From CAG-698 sp964385755 (GTDB lineage Bacteria; Bacillota_I; Bacilli_A; ML615J-28; CAG-698), in contig CAYLPZ010000019.1 of the NCBI GenBank assembly GCA_964385755.1, forward strand, positions 1 through 33,422: DNA of 33,422 bases, read 5' to 3'. Below the pieces are notes generated by a model. The model was not told the DNA's origin. It worked only from the letters and a program-made list of their open reading frames with translations, and ran no database searches. Shown piece by piece: positions 7,441-15,654 of this stretch. The first letter of the stretch is position 1, and each line of letters opens with the position of its first letter. The translations under genes were made by a program, and so were the position numbers.

Positions 7441-8310
7441 TTATCTATGAATTCCATGGAAACTAACACCTATACAATTTGGACCACAATGACTTCCAGC
7501 TGTAGGGTTAACTTTTACATACTCAATATTTAAATCGTCTCCATACTTTTCTTTTAACATTTCACCTAACTGCTTTGCTACTACTTCTAAATCTGTATGT
7601 CCAATTATCACTCTATGTTCTTTAAGGTTTTCTTGTAACTTTTCAACATATGTCATAATCTTTTGTAAAGATTTTGCTCTACCAATTGCTTTATCAATTG
7701 AAACCATTTTGCCTTCGCTATTCATGTGGATAATTGGTTTCAACATAATTAATTGCCCCATTGTTGCAGCAATACCACTTACACGGCCACTACGTTTAAA
7801 GAACTTTAGATCATCAGCGTAGAAATAACAAGTGAATTTATCAACTTCAGTTTCAGCCCATTTTAATATTTCATCAATTGTTGCACCATTTTTGTATAAG
7901 TCACCAATTTCTTTTACGATATTATTTGAACCAATTGTAATTGCTTTTGTATCAACTGTATAAAGTGTTCTTTCTGGATATTTTTCTTTTAACTCCTCAC
8001 ATGCTAAATTTAATGCATTAAATGTACCACTCATTGCTTTTGAAAAATGAACATATAAAATATCATCACCTTTTTCAAAAACAGGCTCAAAATACGCTTT
8101 ATATTCTTCAACATTTAGAGCTGAAGTTGTTGGCAAAACTCCTCCACGTAGTATATCATAAAACGTTTTATCATCAAACTCTTTAAAATCAACGTAAGGA
8201 TAAGTAGTTTCCATATTAATAGTATATGGCATACTAATTAACGAATAACCATACTTTTCACAATCTTCTAGTGTCATATCTGTATCTGAATCTGTAAATA
8301 ATCTTAACAT
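7441..8310 (-). CDS. DegV family fatty-acid-binding protein (FakB-like)
   Basis: 289 residues, the full length of the DegV family. N-terminal FTDSDTDM (5-12) is the usual phosphate-side loop (TDSxxDL). PTTSALNVEEY is the conserved P-T-S-Q/A-motif, and the KFFKRSGRVSG segment and C-terminal SHCGPNCIGVSF are also family hallmarks. FakB proteins carry a fatty acid to the kinase FakA, which makes acyl-phosphate, the same intermediate that PlsX uses. plsX lies directly divergent, which fits this role. The gene has a near-consensus promoter and heads an operon with the GNAT-like gene. Confidence 0.9.
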   Translation of the reverse strand: MLRLFTDSDTDMTLEDCEKYGYSLISMPYTINMETTYPYVDFKEFDDKTFYDILRGGVLPTTSALNVEEYKAYFEPVFEKGDDILYVHFSKAMSGTFNALNLACEELKEKYPERTLYTVDTKAITIGSNNIVKEIGDLYKNGATIDEILKWAETEVDKFTCYFYADDLKFFKRSGRVSGIAATMGQLIMLKPIIHMNSEGKMVSIDKAIGRAKSLQKIMTYVEKLQENLKEHRVIIGHTDLEVVAKQLGEMLKEKYGDDLNIEYVKVNPTAGSHCGPNCIGVSFHGIHR

Positions 8311-8374
8311 TTTTATTACCTCTTTTATTAATTTTCATATTTTATTAGTGCATTTTTATACAAATTAACAATTT

Positions 8375-8403
8375 ATTATACACCAAAAAAGCCCATAAGT
8401 CAA
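8375..8403 (-). promoter_or_regulatory. Promoter of the degV operon
   Basis: On the minus strand TTGACT (8398-8403), 17-bp spacer, TATAAT (8375-8380). An imperfect CATAAG/CTTATG repeat (about 8394-8419) overlaps the -35 and could be a control site shared with divergent plsX. Confidence 0.8.
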
Positions 8404-8464
8404 TTTACCCAATTTTCTTATGACCCTTTTTTATGCTATATCAATTAATTATAAGCAAAAAATA

Positions 8465-8494
8465 TTGAAAAACAAAGTTAAAAAATGATAAAAT
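8465..8494 (+). promoter_or_regulatory. Candidate plsX promoter
   Basis: TTGAAA (8465-8470), 18-bp spacer, TAAAAT (8489-8494), about 22 bp before the plsX ATG. Plausible, but the surrounding AT-richness makes chance matches common. Confidence 0.45.
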
Positions 8495-8516
8495 AAATGT
8501 ACAAGGAGAATTTAAT

Positions 8517-9539
8517 ATGATAAAAATTGTTGTAGATGGTTTCGGTGGTGACAGAAGTCCTTTCGCAAACGTTGAAGGAACTGTTATGGCCTTAAATAAA
8601 GAAAAAGACTTATATGTAATTATAACTGGAGATGAAAATATTTTAAAAGCAGAATTTGCAAAATACAAATATGATACATCAAGACTTGAGATTGTTCACG
8701 CTCCTGATGTAATATCATGTAATGATAAACCAACTGATGCAATAAGATTTAAAAAAGAAAGTTCTTTAGTTAAAGCTATAAATCTTGTTAAGGATGTTCC
8801 TGAAAATAAAGCTTTAATAAGTATAGGCTCTACTGGTGCTGTTTTAGTTGGTGCCGTATTGAAAATAGGAAGAATTAAAGGGGTTAATCGTCCCGCTTTT
8901 TGTCCAATTCTTCCAACTTTAAATGGTGGAATAGTTGGTGTTTGTGACTCAGGTGCTAATGTTGATTGCGATTCACATAATCTTCATCAATTTGCAATTA
9001 TGGGAAATTTGTATATGCAAAAAGCATATGGAATTGAGAAACCTAAAGTTGCCTTACTAAATATTGGTGTTGAAGAAGAAAAAGGAAACAAAGTTGCAAA
9101 AGAAACATATCAATTATTAAAAGAAGAGAAAAGTATCAATTTTGTAGGTAACATGGAAAGTCGTGACCTTTTATCAGGCAACTATGATCTAGTTGTTTGT
9201 GATGGATTTGATGGAAATGTTTTAATTAAATCCACTGAAGGTACAGCTTTAGAACTTATGAAATTAATTAAAAAAGCTCTTACTAAATCACTAAAGAATA
9301 AAATAGGTGCTTTATTAGTTAAAAATTCGATTTACGAAATCAAAGAAATGATGGATTATAACAATTATGGTGGAGGCGTTATGCTTGGCACTAAAAAGAT
9401 TGTTGTAAAAGGTCATGGTAGTAGCAAATCTTCTGCTGTTATGCATTGTATTTTACAAGCATATCAAATGGAAAAAAATAATCTTTGTGAAGCAATCGAA
9501 AATGAATTTAATAAAATTCTAAATGAAGAAAATGAATAG
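8517..9539 (+). CDS. plsX: Phosphate acyltransferase PlsX
   Basis: 340 residues. Makes acyl-phosphate from acyl-ACP for PlsY-dependent phosphatidic acid synthesis; peripheral membrane enzyme. The N-terminus VDGFGGDRSP corresponds to the family's VDAMGGDHAP, with Phe and Arg where Met and His are usual. SIGSTGAVLVGA (about 101-112), GVCDSGANVDC, LLNIGVEEEKG and VVCDGFDGNVLIKSTEG are strong family motifs. The ATG follows AAGGAGAA. It stands alone, without the frequent fapR-plsX-fabD order, but faces degV, whose product feeds the same acyl-phosphate pool. Confidence 0.95.
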   Translation: MIKIVVDGFGGDRSPFANVEGTVMALNKEKDLYVIITGDENILKAEFAKYKYDTSRLEIVHAPDVISCNDKPTDAIRFKKESSLVKAINLVKDVPENKALISIGSTGAVLVGAVLKIGRIKGVNRPAFCPILPTLNGGIVGVCDSGANVDCDSHNLHQFAIMGNLYMQKAYGIEKPKVALLNIGVEEEKGNKVAKETYQLLKEEKSINFVGNMESRDLLSGNYDLVVCDGFDGNVLIKSTEGTALELMKLIKKALTKSLKNKIGALLVKNSIYEIKEMMDYNNYGGGVMLGTKKIVVKGHGSSKSSAVMHCILQAYQMEKNNLCEAIENEFNKILNEENE

Positions 9540-9563
9540 ACGATTTATATCGTCTTTTTTTCA
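9538..9563 (+). terminator. plsX terminator
   Basis: Stem AGACGAT (9538-9544) with ATCGTCT (9549-9555), 4-nt loop, followed by a T-run. It overlaps the plsX stop codon. Confidence 0.9.
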
Positions 9564-9564
9564 A

Positions 9565-9593
9565 TTGAATTATCAACATATTGATGATATAAT
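9565..9593 (+). promoter_or_regulatory. Promoter of the DUF1846 operon
   Basis: TTGAAT (9565-9570), 17-bp spacer, TATAAT (9588-9593), just downstream of the plsX terminator and 26 bp before the ATG. Confidence 0.7.
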
Positions 9594-9619
9594 ATTAAAA
9601 ACAAGAAAGGACTAATTTT

Positions 9620-11110
9620 ATGATTCCTAAAAAAATTAAGTCTTTTGATAACAATTTATATTTAAAACTTCAAAGTGATAATATTCTAAAGCGCGTAAAG
9701 ATGTTTGAAAATAAACTATATCTAGAGTTTGGTGGCAAACTTTTTGATGATTATCATGCTTCAAGAGTATTAAGAGGTTTTGAGATTGATTCAAAAGTAA
9801 AAGTATTATCTAAATTAAAAGATAAAGTTGAAATAGTTATTGTAATTAGTGCTGAAGATATTCAAAATTATAAATCACGTAGTGATGTTGGAGTTACATA
9901 TGAAAGTGATGTTTTTAGACTAATTGATAATCTAACTAAAGAAAATATTTATGTTGGTAGTGTTGTTATAACAAAATACAATAATCAATCATTAGCTGAT
10001 AGTTTTCGTACAAAACTTGTTAATCTTGGTATAAAGGTATTTATTCATTATCCTATTGAAGGATATCCTTATGATATAGATCACATTTTAAGCGATGAAG
10101 GATTTGGTAAAAATGATTATATTGAAACAACAAAACCAATTGTAGTTGTCACAGCACCTGGACCTGGAAGTGGAAAAATGGCTACATGTTTATCACAACT
10201 TTACAATGAATTAAAACATGGTGTAAAAGCAGGTTATGCAAAATATGAAACATTTCCTATTTGGAATTTGGATCTCAACCATCCGATTAACATAGCATAT
10301 GAAGCTGCAACTGCTAATCTTAACGATGTTAATATGATTGACCCATTTCACTTTAATGCATATCAAAAAACTGCTGTCAACTATAATAGAGATATTGAAG
10401 TATTTCCAGTTTTAAAAAAAATATTTGAACGCATTTATGGAGAAAGTCCATATCAGTCACCAACTGATATGGGAGTTAATATGGTTGGTTTTTCTATTAT
10501 TGATAATGAAAAGGCGATTGAAGCAAGTAAGCAAGAGATTATTAGACGCTATCTTGACGCAAAATGTGCTTTAGTTAATGGTAAATTATCTTATAAGTCT
10601 ACACAGAAAATCCAAATAATCATGAATAATCTTGGAATATCAATAAATGATCGTAAATGTGTTAGTGCAGCATTAACTAAAGAAAAAGAAAAATTAGTTC
10701 CTTGTGCTGCTATTGAACTAGTAAATGGTAAAATAATCACAGGTAAAAGATCAGATTTATTAGAAGAAACTGCTTCTTGTATTATTAACTGTCTTAAGTA
10801 CTTTGCGAAAATACCTGATGAAATTAATCTAATATCTCCATCAATTATAGATCCAATATTGCAATTAAAAGGAGAAATGTTACATAAAGGTAATCTAAGA
10901 TTATCATTAGATGAAGTATTGATTGCATTAACCATCACTGCAAAAACTAACCCAATGGCAGAAATTGCTTTAAAGCAGCTACCAAAAATCGCATATGCGC
11001 AAATGCATTCATCAATATTACTACATCCTGATACACTATCTACTTTAAAGAAGTTATTAATTGATGTTACTACTGAGCCATTACAAGACTCATATTATAT
11101 AAATAAATAA
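9620..11110 (+). CDS. DUF1846 family protein
   Basis: 496 residues, the normal full length of DUF1846 (PF08903), a conserved Firmicutes family of unresolved function. The glycine-rich segment TAPGPGSGKMATCLSQLYNE starting at Thr178 resembles a P-loop with SGK (184-186) and is the family's most conserved stretch. GVTYESDVFRLID and SPTDMGVNMVGF are also typical. No signal peptide or membrane helix, so cytoplasmic. The ATG follows AAAGGAC. The DUF4349 lipoprotein gene begins 12 bp downstream, so the two are an operon. Biochemical role not assignable. Confidence 0.9.
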   Translation: MIPKKIKSFDNNLYLKLQSDNILKRVKMFENKLYLEFGGKLFDDYHASRVLRGFEIDSKVKVLSKLKDKVEIVIVISAEDIQNYKSRSDVGVTYESDVFRLIDNLTKENIYVGSVVITKYNNQSLADSFRTKLVNLGIKVFIHYPIEGYPYDIDHILSDEGFGKNDYIETTKPIVVVTAPGPGSGKMATCLSQLYNELKHGVKAGYAKYETFPIWNLDLNHPINIAYEAATANLNDVNMIDPFHFNAYQKTAVNYNRDIEVFPVLKKIFERIYGESPYQSPTDMGVNMVGFSIIDNEKAIEASKQEIIRRYLDAKCALVNGKLSYKSTQKIQIIMNNLGISINDRKCVSAALTKEKEKLVPCAAIELVNGKIITGKRSDLLEETASCIINCLKYFAKIPDEINLISPSIIDPILQLKGEMLHKGNLRLSLDEVLIALTITAKTNPMAEIALKQLPKIAYAQMHSSILLHPDTLSTLKKLLIDVTTEPLQDSYYINK

Positions 11111-11122
11111 GGAGTAATATTT

Positions 11123-11926
11123 ATGAACAAAAAAATGTTAAAAAGGACTTTGATTTTTGCTATTCTATTTATATTTTTCTTCTTTATTTCTTGTGGTAGT
11201 GAAGCAGATTTAAATAGTGGCGGCGGAGAAGGTGGAAATGATGTTGTAATTGAAACAACTCGTAAGATTTATTATACTTGCAATATTACAATATCAAGTG
11301 ATAATTCAAATGAACTGATTAAGAAATTTAAAGAAAAAGCAAATTTATTAGAAGGATATGCTTCAAATAGTTCTATCACTTATGATAAAGACAATTATGC
11401 ATCTGGCAAGATAATCTTTAAAATTCCTACAAACAGATTAAATGAATTTTTAGACTACATTGACGCATCTAAAGGTGTTGTTAAAAAATCAATTAATGCT
11501 ACAGACATTACTTCACAATATAATGAAGCATTAGCACGCATTGAAACTTTAGAAGCTTCTAAAGAATCATATTTAAAATCTTTAGAAAATACTTCAAATT
11601 ATTCTGAAATAATCACTATTAAGACTCGTATTGAAGAAATTGATATTGAACTTGCTAGAATATACAAAGAAAAAGAATCATATGATAACTTACTTGATTA
11701 TTCTACTGTAACTATTTACTTTAACTCAAAAGAAGATAATCCTAACAAGACATTCTTTGAAACATATGGAAATTACCTAAAGAATTTCTTTGTTGGTTTA
11801 TTTAAAGTAATTATGTATATGTTACCATTTGCGTTTGTTGCGGGGGTAATACTATTAATTATCTTCTTTGCTACTAAACTTGATAAAAAAGCAAAAGCTA
11901 AAAAAGCGGCGAATAAAAAAGAATAG
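11123..11926 (+). CDS. DUF4349 domain lipoprotein
   Basis: 267 residues. The signal peptide has a long Phe-rich core and a lipobox FISC with Cys24 as the lipidation site, then a Gly/Ser linker. The DUF4349 domain (about 40-235) has a beta-rich half (RKIYYTCNITISS through GKIIFKIPTNRL) and a long coiled coil (about 125-190), ending in a membrane helix (about 222-251) and a lysine-rich cytoplasmic tail. The protein would therefore be tethered at both ends outside the membrane. Role unknown; envelope-associated by topology. GGAG precedes the ATG closely after the DUF1846 stop. Confidence 0.85.
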   Translation: MNKKMLKRTLIFAILFIFFFFISCGSEADLNSGGGEGGNDVVIETTRKIYYTCNITISSDNSNELIKKFKEKANLLEGYASNSSITYDKDNYASGKIIFKIPTNRLNEFLDYIDASKGVVKKSINATDITSQYNEALARIETLEASKESYLKSLENTSNYSEIITIKTRIEEIDIELARIYKEKESYDNLLDYSTVTIYFNSKEDNPNKTFFETYGNYLKNFFVGLFKVIMYMLPFAFVAGVILLIIFFATKLDKKAKAKKAANKKE

Positions 11927-11936
11927 AAAATAAAGT

Positions 11937-11972
11937 AAAGCTAACTAACTATTGGTTAGCTTTATATTTTTT
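11937..11972 (+). terminator. Terminator of the DUF1846-DUF4349 operon
   Basis: Perfect 9-bp stem AAAGCTAAC (11937-11945) with GTTAGCTTT (11955-11963), followed by a T-rich tract. Confidence 0.85.
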
Positions 11973-11973
11973 A

Positions 11974-12002
11974 TCGACTTTTTATAAAAAAAATGATATT
12001 AT
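11974..12002 (+). promoter_or_regulatory. Candidate promoter of the PLP lyase gene
   Basis: TCGACT (11974-11979), 17-bp spacer, TATTAT (11997-12002), 21 bp before the ATG. Both boxes differ from consensus. Confidence 0.5.
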
Positions 12003-12023
12003 TATCTAGTTAGGAGAAATATT

Positions 12024-13307
12024 ATGATTGACAATGAATTTAATAAATTAGTTGTAGATTATGCAAAAGAAGCTGACAGAGATTTACAAGATATTTTCAA
12101 TAATATTGATGATATTTGTATGTATAACTCAAAAAGAGTTCTATCTTATTTTATTGAGAATAATATTACATACTCTGATTTCACTGATATTAATGGATAT
12201 GGAAACTTTGATACTGGAAGAAATAAACTTGAAAAAATATTTGCTTCTGTCCTAGGTACTGAAGATGCTTTAGTTCGTCCACAAATTATGAGTGGTACTA
12301 ATGCTTTATATTTAGCATTTTCTGCCCTTTTACATCATGGTGATACAATGATTTCCATCACTGGTACACCTTATGATTCTTTAAAAGAACTGATAGGATT
12401 AGTCGGTACATCTAGCCAATCACTTAAAGCAAATGGTGTCAAGTATGAACAAATTGATTTACTCGATAGTGAATTTGATACTAAAAAAATAGTTACTAGA
12501 GCAAAAGAAAAAAACGTTAAACTAATTGAAATACAAAGATCAAGGGGCTATCAGTGTAGAAATTCTTTAAATATTGATAAAATTGAAAATATCATCAAAG
12601 AAATTAGAAAAGTAAATAAAGAAGTTATTATCCTTGTTGATAATTGTTATGGTGAATTAGTTGAAAAACGCGAACCAGGTCATGTGGGAGCTGATATTGT
12701 TGTTGGATCACTCATGAAAAACCTTGGTGGTGGTATTGCGTCTACTGGCGGATATATTGCAGGAAGCAAAGAGTATGTTGAAATGGTTGCGGAGAGACTT
12801 ACATCACCAGGTGTAGGTAAAGACCTTGGTGCTAATTTTAATCAAAACATTCAATTCTTTAAGGGAATATTTATGGCACCTAATGCAGTAAAAGGTGCTC
12901 TTAAAACAGCCATTTTTGCTTCATATATGCTTGAAAAACTTGGATTTGATAAAGTTGATCCTAAATATAATGACTATCGTACTGACATCATTCAAACAGT
13001 TTGTTTAAAAAATAAAAGGAACTTAGTTTCTTTTGCACAAGGTATTCAAGCATCTTCCCCAGTAGATTCACGTGTTTATATTCAAGCTTCACCAATGCCT
13101 GGATATCCTTTTGACGAAGTTATGGCTTGTGGTTGTTTTACACAAGGAAGCACAATCGAACTCTCATGTGATGCTCCAGTTGTTGAACCATATACTATGT
13201 ATATTCAAGGCGGATTAACCTATGAATATGGTAAACTTTCTATTATGCTTGCACTTTCTAAAATTCTTGATAATAAAAAAATATTAAAAAAAACCACGGA
13301 AATTTAA
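12024..13307 (+). CDS. Methionine gamma-lyase family PLP enzyme (YnbB-like, 'aluminium resistance')
   Basis: 427 residues, cytoplasmic fold-type I PLP enzyme of PF06838. The PLP lysine is Lys232 in GSLMKNLGGG. VRPQIMSGTNALY (about 84-96) binds the cofactor phosphate side, VDNCYGE supplies the ring-stacking Asp, and the C-terminal GCFTQGSTIELSCDAP is a family hallmark. Family members are annotated as cystathionine beta/methionine gamma-lyase or aluminium resistance protein; the true substrate is not settled. In many Firmicutes it sits near hfq or glnR, but not here. The ATG follows a TTAGGAG site. Confidence 0.88.
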   Translation: MIDNEFNKLVVDYAKEADRDLQDIFNNIDDICMYNSKRVLSYFIENNITYSDFTDINGYGNFDTGRNKLEKIFASVLGTEDALVRPQIMSGTNALYLAFSALLHHGDTMISITGTPYDSLKELIGLVGTSSQSLKANGVKYEQIDLLDSEFDTKKIVTRAKEKNVKLIEIQRSRGYQCRNSLNIDKIENIIKEIRKVNKEVIILVDNCYGELVEKREPGHVGADIVVGSLMKNLGGGIASTGGYIAGSKEYVEMVAERLTSPGVGKDLGANFNQNIQFFKGIFMAPNAVKGALKTAIFASYMLEKLGFDKVDPKYNDYRTDIIQTVCLKNKRNLVSFAQGIQASSPVDSRVYIQASPMPGYPFDEVMACGCFTQGSTIELSCDAPVVEPYTMYIQGGLTYEYGKLSIMLALSKILDNKKILKKTTEI

Positions 13308-13320
13308 TCCGTGGTTTTAT
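13288..13320. terminator. Bidirectional terminator between PLP lyase and SDR genes
   Basis: Perfect 10-bp stem AAACCACGGA (13291-13300) with TCCGTGGTTT (13308-13317) around the stop codon of the lyase, A-rich on the left and T-rich on the right. It also ends the converging SDR gene. Confidence 0.85.
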
Positions 13321-14078
13321 TAACTTCCATATTGTCCACCGTCAATACGAATAATGGAATTATTAATATATGATGCCATATCACTTGCTAGAAAAAAAGC
13401 AAGATTTGCAACTTCTTCTGGTTTGCCAATTCTTTTAACTAATATTTTTTCTACTTCTGAGTGTAGGAATTCTTCATCATATCCTTTTAGTTCTTCATCT
13501 GTTCCGATAAACCCTGGTGCAATAGCATTTACAGTTATATAAGGTGAAAATTGCAAAGCTAAATTATGGGTTAGTGAATTAAGTGCTGCTTTTGAGGCAT
13601 CATATTCAAGACACATTGGAAAGTATGTATTAATACCATTTGTAGAAGATATGTTTATTACTCTTCCCCACTTTTTTTCTTTCATATATTTATATCCTCT
13701 TTTGCAAACCATATATGGTCCAATTAGATTCACATCTAATGTATATCTAAAAGTATCAACACTCTTACTATCAAATAAATCATCAATATCCACTCCAGCA
13801 TTATTAATAATAATATCTGCTCCTCCAAATGTATTTTCAATCTCTATGAACATTTGATCTACTTCTTCCTCTTTTGATATATCTGCTTTGACCATTAAGC
13901 ATTTTACTCCAAGTGATAAAATTTCATTATTTGTCTCATTTGCTTCATTAATTGATGTGTTATAATTTAGCACACAATCATAACCTTCTTTCGCAAACTT
14001 TAATAAAATTGCTTTCCCAATTCCTTTTGCACCACCAGTAACTAAAACTACTTTACGTTTGTTAATATCTTCATTCAT
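13320..14078 (-). CDS. SDR family oxidoreductase (FabG-like)
   Basis: 252 residues, classical short-chain dehydrogenase. The NAD(P)-binding TGGAKGIG is at 14-21, NNAG at 92-95, the catalytic Ser in INISS (141-145), and Tyr159/Lys163 in YDASK. The Lys at 18 in TGGAKGIG favours NADP(H). Length and layout match 3-oxoacyl-ACP reductase FabG, but no other fab genes are near and many SDRs look alike, so the substrate is open. It lies 33 bp downstream of efp, but a terminator hairpin intervenes. The start follows TTAGGAAG. Confidence 0.9.
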   Translation of the reverse strand: MNEDINKRKVVLVTGGAKGIGKAILLKFAKEGYDCVLNYNTSINEANETNNEILSLGVKCLMVKADISKEEEVDQMFIEIENTFGGADIIINNAGVDIDDLFDSKSVDTFRYTLDVNLIGPYMVCKRGYKYMKEKKWGRVINISSTNGINTYFPMCLEYDASKAALNSLTHNLALQFSPYITVNAIAPGFIGTDEELKGYDEEFLHSEVEKILVKRIGKPEEVANLAFFLASDMASYINNSIIRIDGGQYGS

Positions 14079-14096
14079 ATTTTTCTTCCTAATATA

Positions 14097-14121
14097 GAAT
14101 AAAAAGAGCTATTAAGCTCTT
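14097..14121 (-). terminator. efp terminator
   Basis: On the minus strand AAGAGCT-TAAT-AGCTCTT (14104-14121) is followed by TTTATT. The left arm contains the efp stop codon. Confidence 0.75.
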
Positions 14122-14672
14122 CCACAATATTTACCATCAATTGTACTTACAATGATAACATCGCCTTCTTTAATAAATAAAGGAACCTTAACAACAAGAC
14201 CAGTTTCTACAGTAGCATCTTTTGTTGCGGTTGTAGATGTGTTTCCAGCAACAGCTCCAGTAGTTTCAGTAACTACTAGTTCAATCTTTTCAGAAATATC
14301 AACAGAAATAATTTCATCTTCAAAGAATTTAACAACAGCAGTTTGTCCTTCTTTTAAGAAGTTTTTCGCAAATCCAATTGATTCCTCACTTAATTCATAC
14401 ATGTCATATGTTTCCATATCCATAAAATAGTAAATACCATCTGTACAATAAGAATATTGAGTTTCTTTTCTAGAAATAATTGCTTGGTCAAACTTTGTTG
14501 TTGCGTTAAAGTTTCTTTCTAAAATTCCACCAGTTCTTAAGTTTTTTAATTTTGTTTTTAAAATTGCAGCACCCTTTCCAGGTTTAACATGTAAAAAGTC
14601 TAAAACTTGATATATATTTCCATCAATTAATAAAGTTAATCCAGTTTTAAAATCTCCAGCTTCAATTGCCAT
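14112..14672 (-). CDS. efp: Elongation factor P
   Basis: 186 residues, full-length EF-P. Relieves ribosome stalling at polyproline stretches. The KOW-like N-terminal domain carries the tip loop KPGKG (30-34), with Lys33 as the residue that would be post-translationally modified. Two OB domains follow (GILERNF start, then VVKVPLFIKEGDVIIV). A longer frame reaches 14732, but those extra 20 residues would overlap the -35 and -10 boxes. The ATG at 14672 has a perfect GGAGG 7-8 nt upstream and gives the standard MAIEAGDFKTG start. Confidence 0.96.
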   Translation of the reverse strand: MAIEAGDFKTGLTLLIDGNIYQVLDFLHVKPGKGAAILKTKLKNLRTGGILERNFNATTKFDQAIISRKETQYSYCTDGIYYFMDMETYDMYELSEESIGFAKNFLKEGQTAVVKFFEDEIISVDISEKIELVVTETTGAVAGNTSTTATKDATVETGLVVKVPLFIKEGDVIIVSTIDGKYCGRA

Positions 14673-14703
14673 AAAATATCCTCCAAAATAATAATTATAT
14701 TTT

Positions 14704-14732
14704 ATTTTACATTTTTTATTGCTATATGTCAA
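14704..14732 (-). promoter_or_regulatory. efp promoter
   Basis: On the minus strand TTGACA (14727-14732), 17-bp spacer, TAAAAT (14704-14709), 31 bp upstream of the efp ATG. Confidence 0.85.
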
Positions 14733-14818
14733 GAATTAACGAATTCAACGTATATTTATTATTTTTTCGAACATAATAAATACAAACAAAATGACATTTT
14801 AAATATTTTTGTATCTTT

Positions 14819-14891
14819 TTAGCACTTAACTATTGACAGTGCTAAAAATTGTGGTATAATATAATTAGCAATCAAGTAATGAGAGTGCTAA
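14819..14891 (+). promoter_or_regulatory. hsp20 promoter with two CIRCE operators (HrcA sites)
   Basis: TTGACA (14833-14838), 16-bp spacer, TATAAT (14855-14860). The first CIRCE is TTAGCACTT-N9-CAGTGCTAA (14819-14845) and overlaps the -35. The second is TTAGCAATC-N9-GAGTGCTAA (14865-14891) and lies just past the -10. Both keep the exact 9-9-9 architecture of HrcA operators, with one or two changed bases each. HrcA bound at both sites would cover the whole promoter, giving heat-shock induction. hrcA itself is not in this window. Confidence 0.92.
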
Positions 14892-14924
14892 AAATAAAAT
14901 ATTAACGAAAAGGAGTTTATTATT

Positions 14925-15344
14925 ATGAGTAATTATTTAAATGCAAGAAAAGATTTTTGGAATGGAGATTTATTTGATACTTTTTTCTCTGATTCAATGT
15001 TTAGAGATAATAAACACTTAATGAGAACAGATATCAAAGAAGATGAAAATGGCTACGATTTAGAAATTGAAATGCCAGGATTCAACAAAGAAAACATTAA
15101 TTTAAGCTTAAATGATGGTTATTTAACTATTGAAGCAGAAATCAAACAAAAGGAAAATAGTGAAGAAGAAAATCATTACATAAGACGCGAAAGATTCTAT
15201 GGTTCTGTAAAACGTAGTTACTATGTAGGTAAAGATGTTACTGAAGAAGACATCAAGGCACAATATAATGACGGTATTCTTTCAATTAATGTTCCTAAAG
15301 TACAACCAAAAGAAAAAGTTAGTAAGTTAATTAAAATTGATTAA
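14925..15344 (+). CDS. Small heat shock protein Hsp20 (alpha-crystallin family)
   Basis: 139 residues, ATP-independent holdase chaperone. The alpha-crystallin domain spans about 33-128: it opens with MRTDIKEDENGYDLEIEMPG, has the GYLTIEAE strand, a conserved RRERFYGSVKRSYYV beta6 loop, and the family signature YNDGILSINVPK. The C-terminal IKI (136-138) is the I-x-I oligomerisation motif. AAAAGGAG precedes the ATG. Controlled by the double CIRCE upstream, an arrangement more often seen at groESL or dnaK operons. Confidence 0.95.
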   Translation: MSNYLNARKDFWNGDLFDTFFSDSMFRDNKHLMRTDIKEDENGYDLEIEMPGFNKENINLSLNDGYLTIEAEIKQKENSEEENHYIRRERFYGSVKRSYYVGKDVTEEDIKAQYNDGILSINVPKVQPKEKVSKLIKID

Positions 15345-15351
15345 TTAAAAG

Positions 15352-15376
15352 TCCCATATCATTTGATATGGGATTT
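15352..15376. terminator. hsp20 terminator (shared with the leftward GIY-YIG remnant)
   Basis: Stem TCCCATATCA (15352-15361) with TGATATGGGA (15364-15373), followed by TTTTG on the plus strand. Symmetric enough to act on the converging Fic operon as well. Confidence 0.75.
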
Positions 15377-15381
15377 TGTTA

Positions 15382-15654
15382 TTAACTAATATTTCTTTGC
15401 ATCGAAGCATTGGATTTATTCTTTTCGATAATACTATAGCTTTTTAAGTATTCTAGCCTTTCATTAACTTCATATGTATCATATATTTTAAATGAATAAG
15501 ACAGTCGTGAATTATTGTTTAATATCTTTACTCTTTGTTCAACATTATCAGCATATCCTATTTTCATAAATTGAGGGTATGATGGATTAGTCAAAATATA
15601 ACCTTTACTTTCTTTATACCTTTTATCTTTTAAGTATTTCAATATATTCTTCAT
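15382..15654 (-). pseudogene. Truncated GIY-YIG/T5orf172-type protein
   Basis: 90 codons from an ATG at 15654 that lies inside the 3' end of the Fic gene (32-nt overlap). Residues about 16-60 match the start of the GIY-YIG-like T5orf172/MUG113 domain: KGYILTNPSYPQFMKIGYAD, then VEQRVKILNNNS and YEVNERL. From there the family should continue for over 150 residues (catalytic Glu and a nucleic-acid-binding tail), but the frame switches to an unrelated 24-residue lysine/serine tail and stops. The shadowed start lacks a good ribosome site. It is probably a deleted gene, though a short coupled product of the Fic operon cannot be excluded. Confidence 0.55.

Noticed and set aside
14673..14732. 20-residue N-terminal extension of EF-P
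   Set aside because: It would overlap the efp promoter boxes; the ATG at 14672 has GGAGG and gives the conserved EF-P start.
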